A stretch of DNA of 64,000 bases. It comes from DASYAE01 sp036501535 (GTDB lineage Bacteria > Actinomycetota > Actinomycetes > Streptomycetales > Catenulisporaceae). The notes below the pieces were generated by a model that ran no database searches, was not told the DNA's origin, and was given only the letters and a program-made list of their open reading frames with translations. This document shows, in pieces, positions 33,987 to 43,155 of this stretch. The position numbers were made by a program, and so were the translations under genes. The stretch lies in contig DASYAE010000111.1 of NCBI GenBank assembly GCA_036501535.1, forward strand, positions 10,265 to 74,264. The letters are read 5' to 3'. Each line of letters starts with the position of its first letter. The stretch's first letter is position 1.

Positions 33987-34805
33987 GTGCCGGCGGAGCA
34001 TCACACGACCCCTCGAACGAGCAGCACTCCGGCCGCCGACCAGGCTGGCGGCGGATGGCACGGCAACCCCGCCGCAGCCGCCGAACTGCTGTGGGGGCAC
34101 CGCCCCGCGCCGAAGCGCGGCCCGAAGCCGGCGCTGAGCCTGGAGGCGATCGCCCGGACCGGCATAGAGATCGCGGACGCCGACGGACTCGCCGCGCTGA
34201 CCATGCAGAGCGTGGCCGCCGCCCTCGGGTTCACCAAGATGGCCCTGTATCGGTATGTGCCGGGCAAAGTCGAGCTGGTCGCCCTGATGACCGACATAGG
34301 CATGGGCGAGCCGCCGCCGCTCGGCACCGCGCGCGACGGCTGGCGGCCCCGGCTGGACCTGTGGGCGCGCCGGCTCTTCGAGCTGTTCCTCCAGCATCCC
34401 TGGGCGCTGGAGACGACCGTCGGCGCGCGCGCCGTGGGGCCGAACGAGCTGCGCTGGCTCGAGCACGCGGTCGCCGCGCTCTCCGGGAGCGGGCTGCGCG
34501 GCCACGAAGTGCTCGACGCGGCCGTCACCCTCGCCGGCCATGCCCGCGCGATCGCCCAGCAAGAGGCGGCGGTGGGCAGCGGGAGCTCGGCCGAGCAGTC
34601 CCTCGGCGCGTTCATCGCCGCCGTGCTGCCCGCGCACGGCCACCGCTTCCCGGCGCTCGCCGCCGCCGTCACCGAGACGGTCGAACTCGGCGGCCAGGGC
34701 CAGGCCTTCGACTTCGGCCTGGCCCGCATCCTCGACGGCATCGAGCTGCTGATCGCCGCGCGCACCGCGGAAGGCGGCGCCGCGACCGCCGCCGATCAAG
34801 CCTGA
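33987..34805 (+). CDS. TetR family regulator (TetR_C_1 type)
   Basis: The 272-aa protein has a long disordered head, then PKPALSLEAIARTGIEIADADGLAALTMQSVAAALGFTKMALYRYVPGKVELVALM, the HTH of the tetracycline-repressor-like group, and a large C-terminal ligand domain. GTG 33987 has GAGG upstream; an earlier in-frame start at 33897 would overlap the operator and is disfavoured. It probably controls the divergent FAD monooxygenase in response to its substrate. Confidence 0.85.
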   Translation: MPAEHHTTPRTSSTPAADQAGGGWHGNPAAAAELLWGHRPAPKRGPKPALSLEAIARTGIEIADADGLAALTMQSVAAALGFTKMALYRYVPGKVELVALMTDIGMGEPPPLGTARDGWRPRLDLWARRLFELFLQHPWALETTVGARAVGPNELRWLEHAVAALSGSGLRGHEVLDAAVTLAGHARAIAQQEAAVGSGSSAEQSLGAFIAAVLPAHGHRFPALAAAVTETVELGGQGQAFDFGLARILDGIELLIAARTAEGGAATAADQA

Positions 34806-35145
34806 CACCGCTCGCACCGGCTCTGCACCGACTCTGCGCCGGCGCCCCGTTTGGCTCGGCGCGGGTCGGTTATGCGTTCAGTGCGTCCCGGCCCTTCCCC
34901 TCCCCACGGCCGGGGCGCGGCTCCCCGCCGGTCCGAGCACAGCGGCGGGTCGAGCGGCGGGCCGGTCCGAGTCCCGCGCGGGTACATTCCGGACGCGGAC
35001 CGGCCCAGACCGGCCGCGGCCGGCTGACGTGCGACCGGCCGCGGCGCGGGCGAAGCTTCCTAGGGAGTGCCGCCAGAAGGGCGGCGAGAAATGTGCGCGA
35101 CGAGAAATGTGCGCGAGCACACCGGTCCACCAGGTGAGGAGAGTC
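34806..35145. other. Intergenic upstream of aldo/keto reductase
   Basis: A 340-bp stretch without a supportable gene. Its only clear structure is the 16-bp tandem duplication at 35085-35116. Confidence 0.5.
35085..35116. repeat. Two exact 16-bp tandem copies
   Basis: CGAGAAATGTGCGCGA occurs twice head to tail, ending 29 bp before the aldo/keto reductase GTG. The period is 1.5 helical turns. It may be a recent slippage or a direct-repeat binding site in the leader or promoter. Confidence 0.9.
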
Positions 35146-35979
35146 GTGAACACGGTCCCCAGCATCCGGCTGAACAACGGCGTCCAGATCCCGCAGCTCG
35201 GCTTCGGGGTCTTCCAGATCGAGCCGTCCGACACCGCGCAGGCGGTCCGGAAGGCGCTCGAGGTCGGCTACCGGCACATCGACACCGCGGAGATGTACGG
35301 CAACGAGCGCGAGGTCGGCCAGGCCGTGCGCGACTCGGGCGTCCCGCGCGAGGAGGTCTTCGTCACCAGCAAGCTGAACAACGACCGGCACGAGCCCGAC
35401 GTGGCCCTGAAGGCCTTCGACCAGACCCTGGCCGACCTGGGCTTCGACCAGCTCGACCTGTTCCTGATCCACTGGCCGCTGCCGAAGGTCGGCGACTTCA
35501 CCGAGACCTGGCGGGCGCTGGAGGAGATCTACGCCTCGGGCCGGGTGAAGGCGGTCGGCGTGTCCAACTTCCAGCCGCACCACCTGCGCCGGCTGCTCGA
35601 GCAGACCACGATCGTGCCGGCGGTCAACCAGATCGAGGCGCACCCGTACCTCACCCAGGACGAGGCGCGCGCCTTCAACGCCGAGCACGGGATCGCCACC
35701 GAGGCCTGGGCGCCGCTGGCGAAGGGCAAGGTCCTGGACGACCGGGTGGTCACCCGGATCGCCGGTCGGCTCGACCGCACCCCCGCGCAGGTGGTGCTGC
35801 GCTGGCACATCCAGCGCGGCGACATCGTGTTCCCGAAGTCGGTCACCCCGGAGCGGATCGCGGAGAACTTCGCGGTGTTCGACTTCGAGCTCGCCGAGGA
35901 CGACATGACCGACATCACCGGCGCCAACCGGAACGAGCGCACCGGCCCGGACCCGGACAAGTTCAACTACGTGCCCTAA
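35146..35979 (+). CDS. Aldo/keto reductase
   Basis: The 277-aa AKR5-like NADPH enzyme has GYRHIDTAEMYGNE (Asp and Tyr of the tetrad), TSKL (Lys), LIHWP (His), VGVSNF and PKSVTPERIAEN (cofactor 2'-phosphate binding). It reduces aldehydes and ketones, such as 2,5-diketogluconate or methylglyoxal, in the cytosol. GTG 35146 follows GAGGAGA. Monocistronic and convergent with the serine hydrolase. Confidence 0.93.
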   Translation: MNTVPSIRLNNGVQIPQLGFGVFQIEPSDTAQAVRKALEVGYRHIDTAEMYGNEREVGQAVRDSGVPREEVFVTSKLNNDRHEPDVALKAFDQTLADLGFDQLDLFLIHWPLPKVGDFTETWRALEEIYASGRVKAVGVSNFQPHHLRRLLEQTTIVPAVNQIEAHPYLTQDEARAFNAEHGIATEAWAPLAKGKVLDDRVVTRIAGRLDRTPAQVVLRWHIQRGDIVFPKSVTPERIAENFAVFDFELAEDDMTDITGANRNERTGPDPDKFNYVP

Positions 35980-35997
35980 GCCTAAGAGCGATCGCCG

Positions 35998-37209
35998 TCA
36001 ATCGTTGATCGCCGCGTAGGCGGCGGTCCAGAAGTCCACCACCACGCGCGGCGGCCTCGGCGAGGTCGCCGCGCGGTTGGTCAACAGGATGCCGACGAGG
36101 TCCTCGGCCGGGTCGCTGTAGGCCGTGGTGCCCAGGCCGCCGTTCCAGCCGAACCGGCCGGGGCTGGAGTACAGCTGGTCGCGGCGGGTGTCGACGGCCA
36201 TACCGAAGCCCCAGCCGCCGGAGCCGAGCAGGATCTCGCCGCCCGCCTTCTGCTGCGGCGTCAGCTGATCGGTCGTCATCAGCTCCACCGCCGGCCGGGA
36301 GAGGATCCGGCCGCCGGGGTGCCGCCCCTTGTCCAGCAGCATGCGGCAGAAGGCCAGGTAGTCGTCGGCGGTCGACCACAGCCCGGTGCCGCCGGACGGG
36401 AAGGCCGGCGGCCGGTCCCACGGCCGCGGGTCGTCGCGGCGGACCGTCGCGCCGCTCCCCCAGTCGGTCTCGTACCGTCCCGGGACCCGCCCGGCCTTCT
36501 CCGGCGGCACGACGAAACCCGTGTCGGCCATGCCGAGCGGTTCGAACAGCCGCTCGCGGGCGAAGTCGTCGAAGTGCTGCCCGGCGGCGCGTCCGATCAG
36601 CACGCCCAGGACCTCGGCAGCGGTGTGGTACATGAAGGCGGCGCCCGGCTGGTGGACCAGCGGCAGCGCGCCGAGCCGCTTCATCCACACGTCCTCGTCG
36701 GCCTCCGGCGTGTCCGGGCCGGGACCGACCTTCGCCTCGTCTATCGCGCGCTGGATCGGCGTGCTGCCCGCCGGCAGGAGCACCATGCCGAAGCCGGCCG
36801 TGAAGGTGAGCAGGTCGCGCAGGGTGATCGGGCGCTCGGCCGGCACCGTGTCATCGAGCTCCGCGTCGATCCTGCGCAGGACCCTGCGGTTCGCCAGCTC
36901 CGGCAGCAGGCCGTCCACCGGCTCGTCCAGGCGCAGCCTGCCCTCCTCGACCAGGATCATCGCGGCCGCGGCGGAGATCGGCTTGGTCATGGACGCGATG
37001 CGGAAGATGGCGTCCCGACGCATCGGGGCGCCGCCGTCGGCCTCCATGGCGCCGAGCGCGATCACGTGCGTCTCTCCGCGCCGGTGCACCAAGGCGACCA
37101 GGCCGGGCGTGTCGCCGCGCTCGATGGCTGCGGCCAGCACGGTGCCCAGCCGGTCGAGTCCCGTGCGGGACAGTGCGACGCCTGCGCCGCCGTCGGCTGC
37201 GAAGTTCAC
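35998..37209 (-). CDS. Class C beta-lactamase-related serine hydrolase
   Basis: The 403-aa protein has SMTK (73-76, SxxK nucleophile motif), YHT (194-196, YxN-like motif) and a late GWNGGLGT segment in place of KTG. This is the EstB/LACTB-like group of esterases and peptidases rather than a true AmpC. No signal peptide is visible. GTG 37209 follows GGGAG. Substrate unknown. Confidence 0.87.
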   Translation of the reverse strand: MNFAADGGAGVALSRTGLDRLGTVLAAAIERGDTPGLVALVHRRGETHVIALGAMEADGGAPMRRDAIFRIASMTKPISAAAAMILVEEGRLRLDEPVDGLLPELANRRVLRRIDAELDDTVPAERPITLRDLLTFTAGFGMVLLPAGSTPIQRAIDEAKVGPGPDTPEADEDVWMKRLGALPLVHQPGAAFMYHTAAEVLGVLIGRAAGQHFDDFARERLFEPLGMADTGFVVPPEKAGRVPGRYETDWGSGATVRRDDPRPWDRPPAFPSGGTGLWSTADDYLAFCRMLLDKGRHPGGRILSRPAVELMTTDQLTPQQKAGGEILLGSGGWGFGMAVDTRRDQLYSSPGRFGWNGGLGTTAYSDPAEDLVGILLTNRAATSPRPPRVVVDFWTAAYAAIND

Positions 37210-37372
37210 GGATGGCTCCCTGCGCTCGTTACCCAGTTCCAGTGTGCCGTTCACGGGCTTGGACGCACCAGGGAGCCGGAACTCATCGGCGGGCTCGGAC
37301 GGGCCCGAACCACCCGGCCGCGCACCGCGGGGATCGGGGCGCGCGGTCGGACGGCTGCGGTGACCGGGCGGG

Positions 37373-38518
37373 TCAGCCGGTGATCGTGCCGTACCCGTCG
37401 TTGCCGAGGCCGGTCTGCGTCTGGCTGGTCCACAGGTGGCCGCTGGTTCCCGCGGAGCTCACGTCGGCGACCACCAACGTGTCCACCGGGTCGCGCGGCA
37501 GGTCGCCGACGTTGGTCACGAGCCAGGAATAGGCGCTGTGCGCGCTCTGCGTCGCGATCGACGTGGTCGTCGACGCCCAGGGCGAGCCGAGCGCCGTGGC
37601 GCCGCCGCCGAGTGCGAGGGTGGAGCCGTCGAGCGTGCCGTTCTTGTTCGAGTCGAGCAGGTTGCCGCTGTTGTACACGTCCTGACCGCTCATCTGGTAG
37701 TAGGCGTCCGATGCGCTGGTAGTCGCCGGGCCGGCGATGAAGTAGTCGTCGACGATGTCGTGGGTGTAGGTCGCGCCGGTGTTCGCGGCGGTGTATCCGG
37801 CCTGGTAGTCATAGTCGACGCAGTCGATGAACTGGGTGTCGTCCTTGGCCAGCGGGTTGCGGTTGTGCGAGTTGGCGAACACGTCGTGGTACCAGGTGAA
37901 CGGCCCGGTCTCGGTGTGCGCGCCGAACTGCTGCCCGATCGGGTCGGCGATCAGCGAGTCCTGGAGAGTGATGTCGGTCGCGCCGACCGCGTCGATGTCG
38001 TCCCACTGGCCGAACTCGACGGACACGTGGTCGAAGATCATGTCCTTCGCCTCGTAGAGGCTCAGGCTGGACTTGGACGAGTCCGAGTCGAGCGTGCCCT
38101 GGCGGAACCGCACGTACCGCACGATGTCGTTGCTGGAGCCGGCGAACGAGACCTCGTGGCCCATGAAGCCGATGCCCTGGCCCGGCGCCGTGTCGCCCTC
38201 GATGGTCAGGTTGCTGGCGACGGAGACCGCCGAGGCCAGGTCGACGTAGCCGCCGACGGCGAACACGATGGTGCGGTTCGACGCGCTGACCGCGTCGCGG
38301 AACGAGCCGCTGCCGGAGTCGTTGAGGTTGGTGACCGTGTAGGTGCCGTCCCCGGTCCCGCCGGTGGCCCCGGCGCCGAAGCCGACGGCGCCGGAGAACG
38401 CCGTCTGCGGCAGGGCCGCCCCTGCCGAGGCGGACGCGCCGAGCGTCATGCCGATCGCCGCCGCCAGCGCCGCCGCCGTGCCGATGAGTGCCGCCTTCCG
38501 TAAGGTTCGCGCCACCAT
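37373..38518 (-). CDS. Secreted pectate lyase-like (PL1-type) protein
   Basis: The 381-aa protein has a signal peptide (positive head VARTLRK, hydrophobic core 9-25, cut near ASA-GAA) and a right-handed parallel beta-helix pattern: GDGTYTVTNLNDSGSGSFRDAV, NLTIEGDTAPGQGI, MIFDHVSVEFGQWDD, ITLQDSLIADPIG and NSHNRNPL. These are the segments of pectate lyases, with Asp residues for calcium and the RNP region for catalysis. ATG 38518 or GTG 38515: GGGAGG is only two bases before the ATG, so GTG may be used. No LacI-type operator is present. Confidence 0.85.
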   Translation of the reverse strand: MVARTLRKAALIGTAAALAAAIGMTLGASASAGAALPQTAFSGAVGFGAGATGGTGDGTYTVTNLNDSGSGSFRDAVSASNRTIVFAVGGYVDLASAVSVASNLTIEGDTAPGQGIGFMGHEVSFAGSSNDIVRYVRFRQGTLDSDSSKSSLSLYEAKDMIFDHVSVEFGQWDDIDAVGATDITLQDSLIADPIGQQFGAHTETGPFTWYHDVFANSHNRNPLAKDDTQFIDCVDYDYQAGYTAANTGATYTHDIVDDYFIAGPATTSASDAYYQMSGQDVYNSGNLLDSNKNGTLDGSTLALGGGATALGSPWASTTTSIATQSAHSAYSWLVTNVGDLPRDPVDTLVVADVSSAGTSGHLWTSQTQTGLGNDGYGTITG

Positions 38519-38735
38519 GACCTCCCTGTTCCGCAATCCGTGAAGCCCGCTCGAGCGCCGCACCGTAATGTCGAACACTGGCATCGACAACGGCCGCGCC
38601 GGGGACCCGCGGCTTCCGCGCTGCTCGCCGCGCCCTCGATCGGTCCTGAAAGTTTCGAAACACGCCGCGGGCGGCCGCGCGTGCTCGCGGCTCAGCTGCG
38701 GGAGGCTGCGGAGGCCGGGCTCCTGCGGCGGGCGG

Positions 38736-40739
38736 TCAGGGCAGCATCCACTGCTGGTTGGCGCCGTCGCCGCAGTCCCAGATCTGCACCTGCGTGCCGG
38801 CCCCGCCGAAGTTGGTGTCGTCGAGGCACTTGCCGGACTCCGGATTGACCAACTCGCCGTTCGACTGCGGCTCCCATACCTGTGCACCGGTGTTGTTGCA
38901 GGTGTAGAGGTCGACGGTCGCGCCGTCGTTGGTCGCCGCCCCGCCGACGTCCAGGCACATGCCCAGCGTCCGCAGCGTCCCGTCCGTGCCTACGGTCCAC
39001 GACTGGTTGCTGCCGCCGTTGCACGCGTAGACTATCACCGGGTTCGAATTCGCGGTCGACCCGCCCGAATCGTCCAGGCACAGGCCCTGATAGCCGGTGA
39101 TCGTGCCGGTTCCGGTCCGGGCCGCCGTGGTCGGCAGCTTCCAGGTCTGATCTGCGCCGCCGGTGCAGTCCTGAAGCTGCAGCTGCGTGCCGGATCCGCC
39201 GGAGCCGGCGTCGTCGAGGCACTTGCCGGACTGCGGGTTGACCAGCTCGCCGTTCGACTGCGGCTGCCAGACCTGCGCGCCGGTGTCGTTGCAGTCGTAG
39301 AGGTCCACGGTCGCGCCGTCGTTGGTCGCTGCCCCGCCGACGTCGAGACACATGCCCAGGGTGCGAACCGTGCCGTCGGTGCCCACGGTCCACGATTGGT
39401 TGCTGCCGCCGTTGCACGTGTAGACGATCACCGGGTTCGAATTCGCGGTCGACCCGCCGGAGTCGTCCAAGCACAGGCCCTGATAGCCGGTGATGGTGCC
39501 GGTCATGGCCTGCGTGAGGTGCGACGGGCTCGCCGAGGGCGACGCGCTCGGCGTGGTCTGCGCGGGCGCGCTGGAAGCGATGGTGGCGCTCGGTGTCGTG
39601 GCGGCGCCGGCGTTCGCATTGCTCTTGTTGTCGCCGTTGTAGACCACGAGCGCGACGACGGCGATCACGATCAGGATCACCGTGCCGACAATGGGTACCG
39701 CAACGGGCATGTTCGCCAGCTTGTTCGCGGCGTTGCCGCCGCGGTTCGGCGGCGTCGGCGGGAAGCCGGGGCCGCCCGGCATCGGCGGGGCGAAGGGGTC
39801 GGCCGGAGCCGGCCAGAGCGTCGTCGGGTTCTGATCGCCGTGCAGCGGCATCACGGCCGTCGCGCCGGCCGGCGCAGCATTGATGGGCGCTGCGTTAATA
39901 GGCACCGCGTTGGCTGGGGCCGTCGGCGCCTCGTGGATCGGCGCGCCGATCATCGCCAGCGCCTCCGGCACGCCGGGACGCCGCTGCGGGTCCTGCTCCA
40001 GCAGCCGCATGATCAGCGGCGTGAGGCGCCCGGCCCGCTGCGGCGGCGGAACCGGGCCGTCGAGCGCAGCGAGCGGGTTGCCGCCCGGGAACGGCACGCC
40101 GCCCTCGACCGCGCAGTACAGCGTGACGCCGAGCGAGAACAGGTCGCTGAGACCGTCCGCGTCGCCGCCGCGCAGCCGCTCCGGGGCGACGTAGCCGGGC
40201 GAGCCGATGAACATCCCGGTCATGGTCAGCCCGGCGTCCGCGTGGTGGACCGCGATCCCGAAGTCGGTCAGCAGGACCTCGCCGCTGTCGGCGAGCATCA
40301 CGTTGGCCGGCTTGACGTCCCGGTGCACGATCCCGGCCGCGTGCGCCGCGCCGAGGGCCTTGAGCATCGCGGCGGCGACGTCCGCGGCGCGGTCCGCCGA
40401 CAGCGGTCCCCACGCGTCCAGGTGCTGCTGCAGCGAGTGCCCGGCGACCAGCTGCATGATCGTCCACGGGACGCCGTCCTCGAGCACGACGTCGTGCACC
40501 GCGACGATGTTGGGGTGGTCGCTGAGCCGGGCGGCGTTGCGCGCCTCGCGCAGGAGCCGGTCGATCAGCGTGCGCCGCTCGCTGTCGGAAGCCTGCGGGG
40601 AGAGCAGGACCTGTTTGACCGCGACCTCGCGGCCGAGCATCTCGTCGTGGCCGCGCCACACCATGGCCATGCCGCCCTGCCCGATCGGCTCGATCAGCCG
40701 GTACCGGCCGCCGACCAGGTGACCCGCGGTCACGATCAC
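38736..40739 (-). CDS. Transmembrane Ser/Thr protein kinase with two ricin-type lectin domains
   Basis: The 667-aa receptor kinase has the Hanks kinase domain at 12-270: GQGGMAMVW, K42, HRDVKPAN (139-146), DFG (159-161) and GSPGYVAPE. A Pro/Ala linker follows, then one membrane helix (345-367), an outer Ser/Thr/Pro linker, and two beta-trefoil domains (about 413-536 and 544-667). The trefoils are almost identical over the first 97 residues, offset by 131 aa. It likely senses extracellular or cell-wall sugar and phosphorylates cytosolic targets. GTG 40739 follows GGAGG. Confidence 0.9.
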   Translation of the reverse strand: MIVTAGHLVGGRYRLIEPIGQGGMAMVWRGHDEMLGREVAVKQVLLSPQASDSERRTLIDRLLREARNAARLSDHPNIVAVHDVVLEDGVPWTIMQLVAGHSLQQHLDAWGPLSADRAADVAAAMLKALGAAHAAGIVHRDVKPANVMLADSGEVLLTDFGIAVHHADAGLTMTGMFIGSPGYVAPERLRGGDADGLSDLFSLGVTLYCAVEGGVPFPGGNPLAALDGPVPPPQRAGRLTPLIMRLLEQDPQRRPGVPEALAMIGAPIHEAPTAPANAVPINAAPINAAPAGATAVMPLHGDQNPTTLWPAPADPFAPPMPGGPGFPPTPPNRGGNAANKLANMPVAVPIVGTVILIVIAVVALVVYNGDNKSNANAGAATTPSATIASSAPAQTTPSASPSASPSHLTQAMTGTITGYQGLCLDDSGGSTANSNPVIVYTCNGGSNQSWTVGTDGTVRTLGMCLDVGGAATNDGATVDLYDCNDTGAQVWQPQSNGELVNPQSGKCLDDAGSGGSGTQLQLQDCTGGADQTWKLPTTAARTGTGTITGYQGLCLDDSGGSTANSNPVIVYACNGGSNQSWTVGTDGTLRTLGMCLDVGGAATNDGATVDLYTCNNTGAQVWEPQSNGELVNPESGKCLDDTNFGGAGTQVQIWDCGDGANQQWMLP
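38817..39500. repeat. Intragenic tandem duplication in the kinase ectodomain
   Basis: Two copies of about 290 bp (roughly 39210-39500 and 38817-39107, period 393 bp) encode nearly identical lectin segments. Differences are mostly single conservative changes (T/A, V/L, D/T, D/N, Q/E), so the duplication is recent or homogenised. Confidence 0.85.
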
Positions 40740-40833
40740 AACAGCCTCCGTACGATGGCGACGCGCACGCCGCGAAAGCGGCTCGGCGATTCTTCCATGT
40801 ACGGGAAACCCTGATGCACACCGCGGTCTCGGC

Positions 40834-41469
40834 TCAGTCCGCGAAGTCGATCCGCATCACCACGCGCCGCGGGCTCGGCTGGCACACCTCCTTGAACCCG
40901 GCGTCGTCGAACACCTGCCGGGCGCCGACGTGCAGCTCGCCCCAGGTGATCTCCTTGCCGGGCGGCACTGCCATCGGGTACCCCTCCAGCGCCCGAGCGC
41001 CCTCCTCGCGCGCGAAGTCGACCGCCGCGGAAGCCAGCGCATAGGTGATGCCGCGGCGGCGATATCCCTTGCGCGTCACGAAGCACATGACCGCCCAGAC
41101 GCTGTCGTCCGTGCGGTCCTCGTTGCGGCCGGCCCACGGGGTGCGGCGCATGAAGCGGAACGCGGTGCGCGGTTCGACCGAGACCCAGCCGACCGGCTCG
41201 TCCTCGAGGTACGCGACGAGCCCGATGGTCGTCTCGGCCTCGGGCTCGCCGCAGCGGGCAGCATCCCGCGTCATGTCCTTGCGCACCGGCAGCGGGATCG
41301 GGTTGTAGTCGGGAAGGCCGGTCTTGTAGCGGTGGCAGAAGCACCGGCTTGGGTAGTCGGTGTCGCCGAACACCGCCTGCAGATCGTCCCACGAGGCCTG
41401 ATTCGCCCGGACGATCCTCAGCCGGTCCGCAGTGATCGGCTCCGCAGGCGGCCGGTCAGACGCTCTCAC
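40834..41469 (-). CDS. GNAT family N-acetyltransferase
   Basis: The 211-aa product has the GNAT core: IGLVAYLEDEPVGWVSVEPR, VWAVMCFVTRKGYRRRGITYALASAAVDFARE (acetyl-CoA loop R/KGYRRRG) and a C-terminal LHVGARQVFDDAGFKEV. An N-terminal CFCHRY resembles a Cys cluster seen in a GNAT subgroup. GTG 41469 overlaps the DinB-like gene by 14 bp with GGGAGAGG upstream, so the two are an operon. Substrate unknown. Confidence 0.87.
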   Translation of the reverse strand: MRASDRPPAEPITADRLRIVRANQASWDDLQAVFGDTDYPSRCFCHRYKTGLPDYNPIPLPVRKDMTRDAARCGEPEAETTIGLVAYLEDEPVGWVSVEPRTAFRFMRRTPWAGRNEDRTDDSVWAVMCFVTRKGYRRRGITYALASAAVDFAREEGARALEGYPMAVPPGKEITWGELHVGARQVFDDAGFKEVCQPSPRRVVMRIDFAD

Positions 41470-42067
41470 CAGGCGGGTCCTCTCCCACGACGCCGTCGAT
41501 CGATTCACGGATCAGGTCCGCATGACCTGTGTGGCGCGCGTATTCCTCGATGAAGTCGATAAGCAACCGGCGCACGTTCGCATGTTGCCCGCGCCATGAT
41601 ACGGCCGCGGGCCGGTCCAGGCCGCCGTCGACAAGCGCTTCGGCGAGCTGCGCACGGGACCGGCGCACCGTGTCCCGCCAAAGCTCCATCAGCTCCGCCG
41701 GGCTGTCCTGGGCGGCCGATTCCCAGTCCCAGTCCGGGTCGGCGTCCCAGTCGACGGTGTTCCACGGCGGCCGGCGCTCACGGCCGTGCAGCTTCACGCC
41801 GAACATCTCGTCCTCGCACCGGGCCAGGTGTTTGAGCAGGCCGCCCAGCGTCACGCGGGACGGGCCGAGCCTCGCCCGCAGGCCGGCCGCGTCCAGGCCG
41901 CCGCACTTCCAGGCCACGAAGCCGCGGACCCGCTCCAGCGAGCCGAGCAGCGTCTCGGCCTCGGTCCCGGCGATCGGCAGCCGGGCGATCACTTCGCCGC
42001 CCCGCTCGCTGCCCGGCACATCGTTGCCCGTCACATCGCTGCCCGTCACATCGTTGGCACTGTCCAT
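41456..42067 (-). CDS. DinB/DUF664 family protein
   Basis: The 203-aa four-helix protein has LLGSLERVRGFVAWKCGGLDAAGLRARLGPSRVTLGGLLKHLARCEDEMF and ends with EEYARHTGHADLIRES. The His residues of these two segments match the metal triad of DinB/YfiT enzymes. In actinomycetes many DUF664 proteins are mycothiol-dependent transferases. ATG 42067 starts a head with a small VTGSD/VTGND repeat. Divergent from the WYL regulator 55 bp away. Confidence 0.87.
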   Translation of the reverse strand: MDSANDVTGSDVTGNDVPGSERGGEVIARLPIAGTEAETLLGSLERVRGFVAWKCGGLDAAGLRARLGPSRVTLGGLLKHLARCEDEMFGVKLHGRERRPPWNTVDWDADPDWDWESAAQDSPAELMELWRDTVRRSRAQLAEALVDGGLDRPAAVSWRGQHANVRRLLIDFIEEYARHTGHADLIRESIDGVVGEDPPGESV

Positions 42068-42121
42068 GGCCGCAGACGGTAGCCTTGGTTGCGGACGATT
42101 ATCTTCCGGAATGGTGCGGCC

Positions 42122-43123
42122 GTGGCGAGAGATCCGAGTCCCGCCGCGCGGGCCCTGCTCGCGCTGGAGTCGATCCAGAACAATCCCGGCATATCGGCGC
42201 AGCGGCTCGGCGAGCGGCTCGGCGTCACCGAGCGGGCCGCGCGGCGCTATGTCGCCATCCTGCGCGAGGCGGATCTGCCGATCGAGTCGGTCAGCGGCCC
42301 GCACGGCGGCTACCGGGTGGGGCGCGGCCTGCGCCTGCCGCCGCTGATGTTCACCGCGGCCGAGGCGATGGGGCTGGCCATGGCGGTGCTCGAAGGCCAC
42401 CGGGACGCCGCGGACCCGGCCGACCTGGTCGGCGGCGCGCTGGCGAAGATCCTGCGGGTGCTGCCGGAGCGGGTCGCTGCGCCGGTACGGGCGGTGCGCG
42501 AGGTCTCCGCACCCGGCGCACCCGGCGCGTCCACTGCGCCCGCGCGGACCGGGCCCGACCCGGAGCTGACGACCCGGCTGATCGAGTCCTGCTCCGCGGC
42601 GCGGCGCCTGCGCCTGGTCTACCGGACCCGCGCGGAGCATGTGATGGAGGTCGACCCGTGGGCCGTCGTGCTGCGACACAGCCGGTGGTACCTGTTGTGC
42701 TGGTCCCACACCAGGCAGGCGCAGCGCGCGTTCCGCGTGGACCGGATCGTCTCGGTCGAGCGGCTGCCGGAGACCTTCACGCCGCCGCCGCAACTCGACG
42801 CGCTGCGCACGCTGGAGGAGCACCTGTCGCTGGGCTGGAAGTACCCGGTCGAAGTACTCATCGACGCGCCCCTCGACACGGCCGCCCACTGGGTGCGCCG
42901 CAGCCTGGGGCGCCTCGAGCCGGTCGACGAGAGCCGGACCCTTCTGCGCGCCTCGACCGACGAGCCGGACTGGTATGCCCGCCAGCTGGCCACGGTCGAG
43001 CTGCCCATCCACGTCCTCGGCTCGCCCGAGCTGCGCAGCGCCATGGTCGAGGTCGGCCGGCGGCTGGCGCAGGCGGCCGCGGACGCGGCGGATGTCGGCG
43101 GCGCTCGGCAGAATCTGCGCTGA
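42122..43123 (+). CDS. WYL-domain transcriptional regulator
   Basis: The 333-aa protein has an N-terminal winged HTH (ALLALESIQNNPGISAQRLGERLGVTERAARRYVAILREADLPIES) and the effector-binding WYL region (RLRLVYRTRAEHVMEVDPWAVVLRHSRWYLLCW), as in YafY/PafBC-like proteins. GTG 42122 lacks a strong ribosome site; TTG 42089 is an in-frame alternative. It probably controls the divergent DinB-GNAT operon. Confidence 0.88.
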   Translation: MARDPSPAARALLALESIQNNPGISAQRLGERLGVTERAARRYVAILREADLPIESVSGPHGGYRVGRGLRLPPLMFTAAEAMGLAMAVLEGHRDAADPADLVGGALAKILRVLPERVAAPVRAVREVSAPGAPGASTAPARTGPDPELTTRLIESCSAARRLRLVYRTRAEHVMEVDPWAVVLRHSRWYLLCWSHTRQAQRAFRVDRIVSVERLPETFTPPPQLDALRTLEEHLSLGWKYPVEVLIDAPLDTAAHWVRRSLGRLEPVDESRTLLRASTDEPDWYARQLATVELPIHVLGSPELRSAMVEVGRRLAQAAADAADVGGARQNLR

Positions 43124-43155
43124 GACGGACGTAGCCTGCTGAGACGGAGAACCCG

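Noticed and set aside
35998..37209. True beta-lactamase
   Set aside because: The SxxK and Tyr motifs are present but there is no KTG box or signal peptide, so it fits the general serine hydrolase group.
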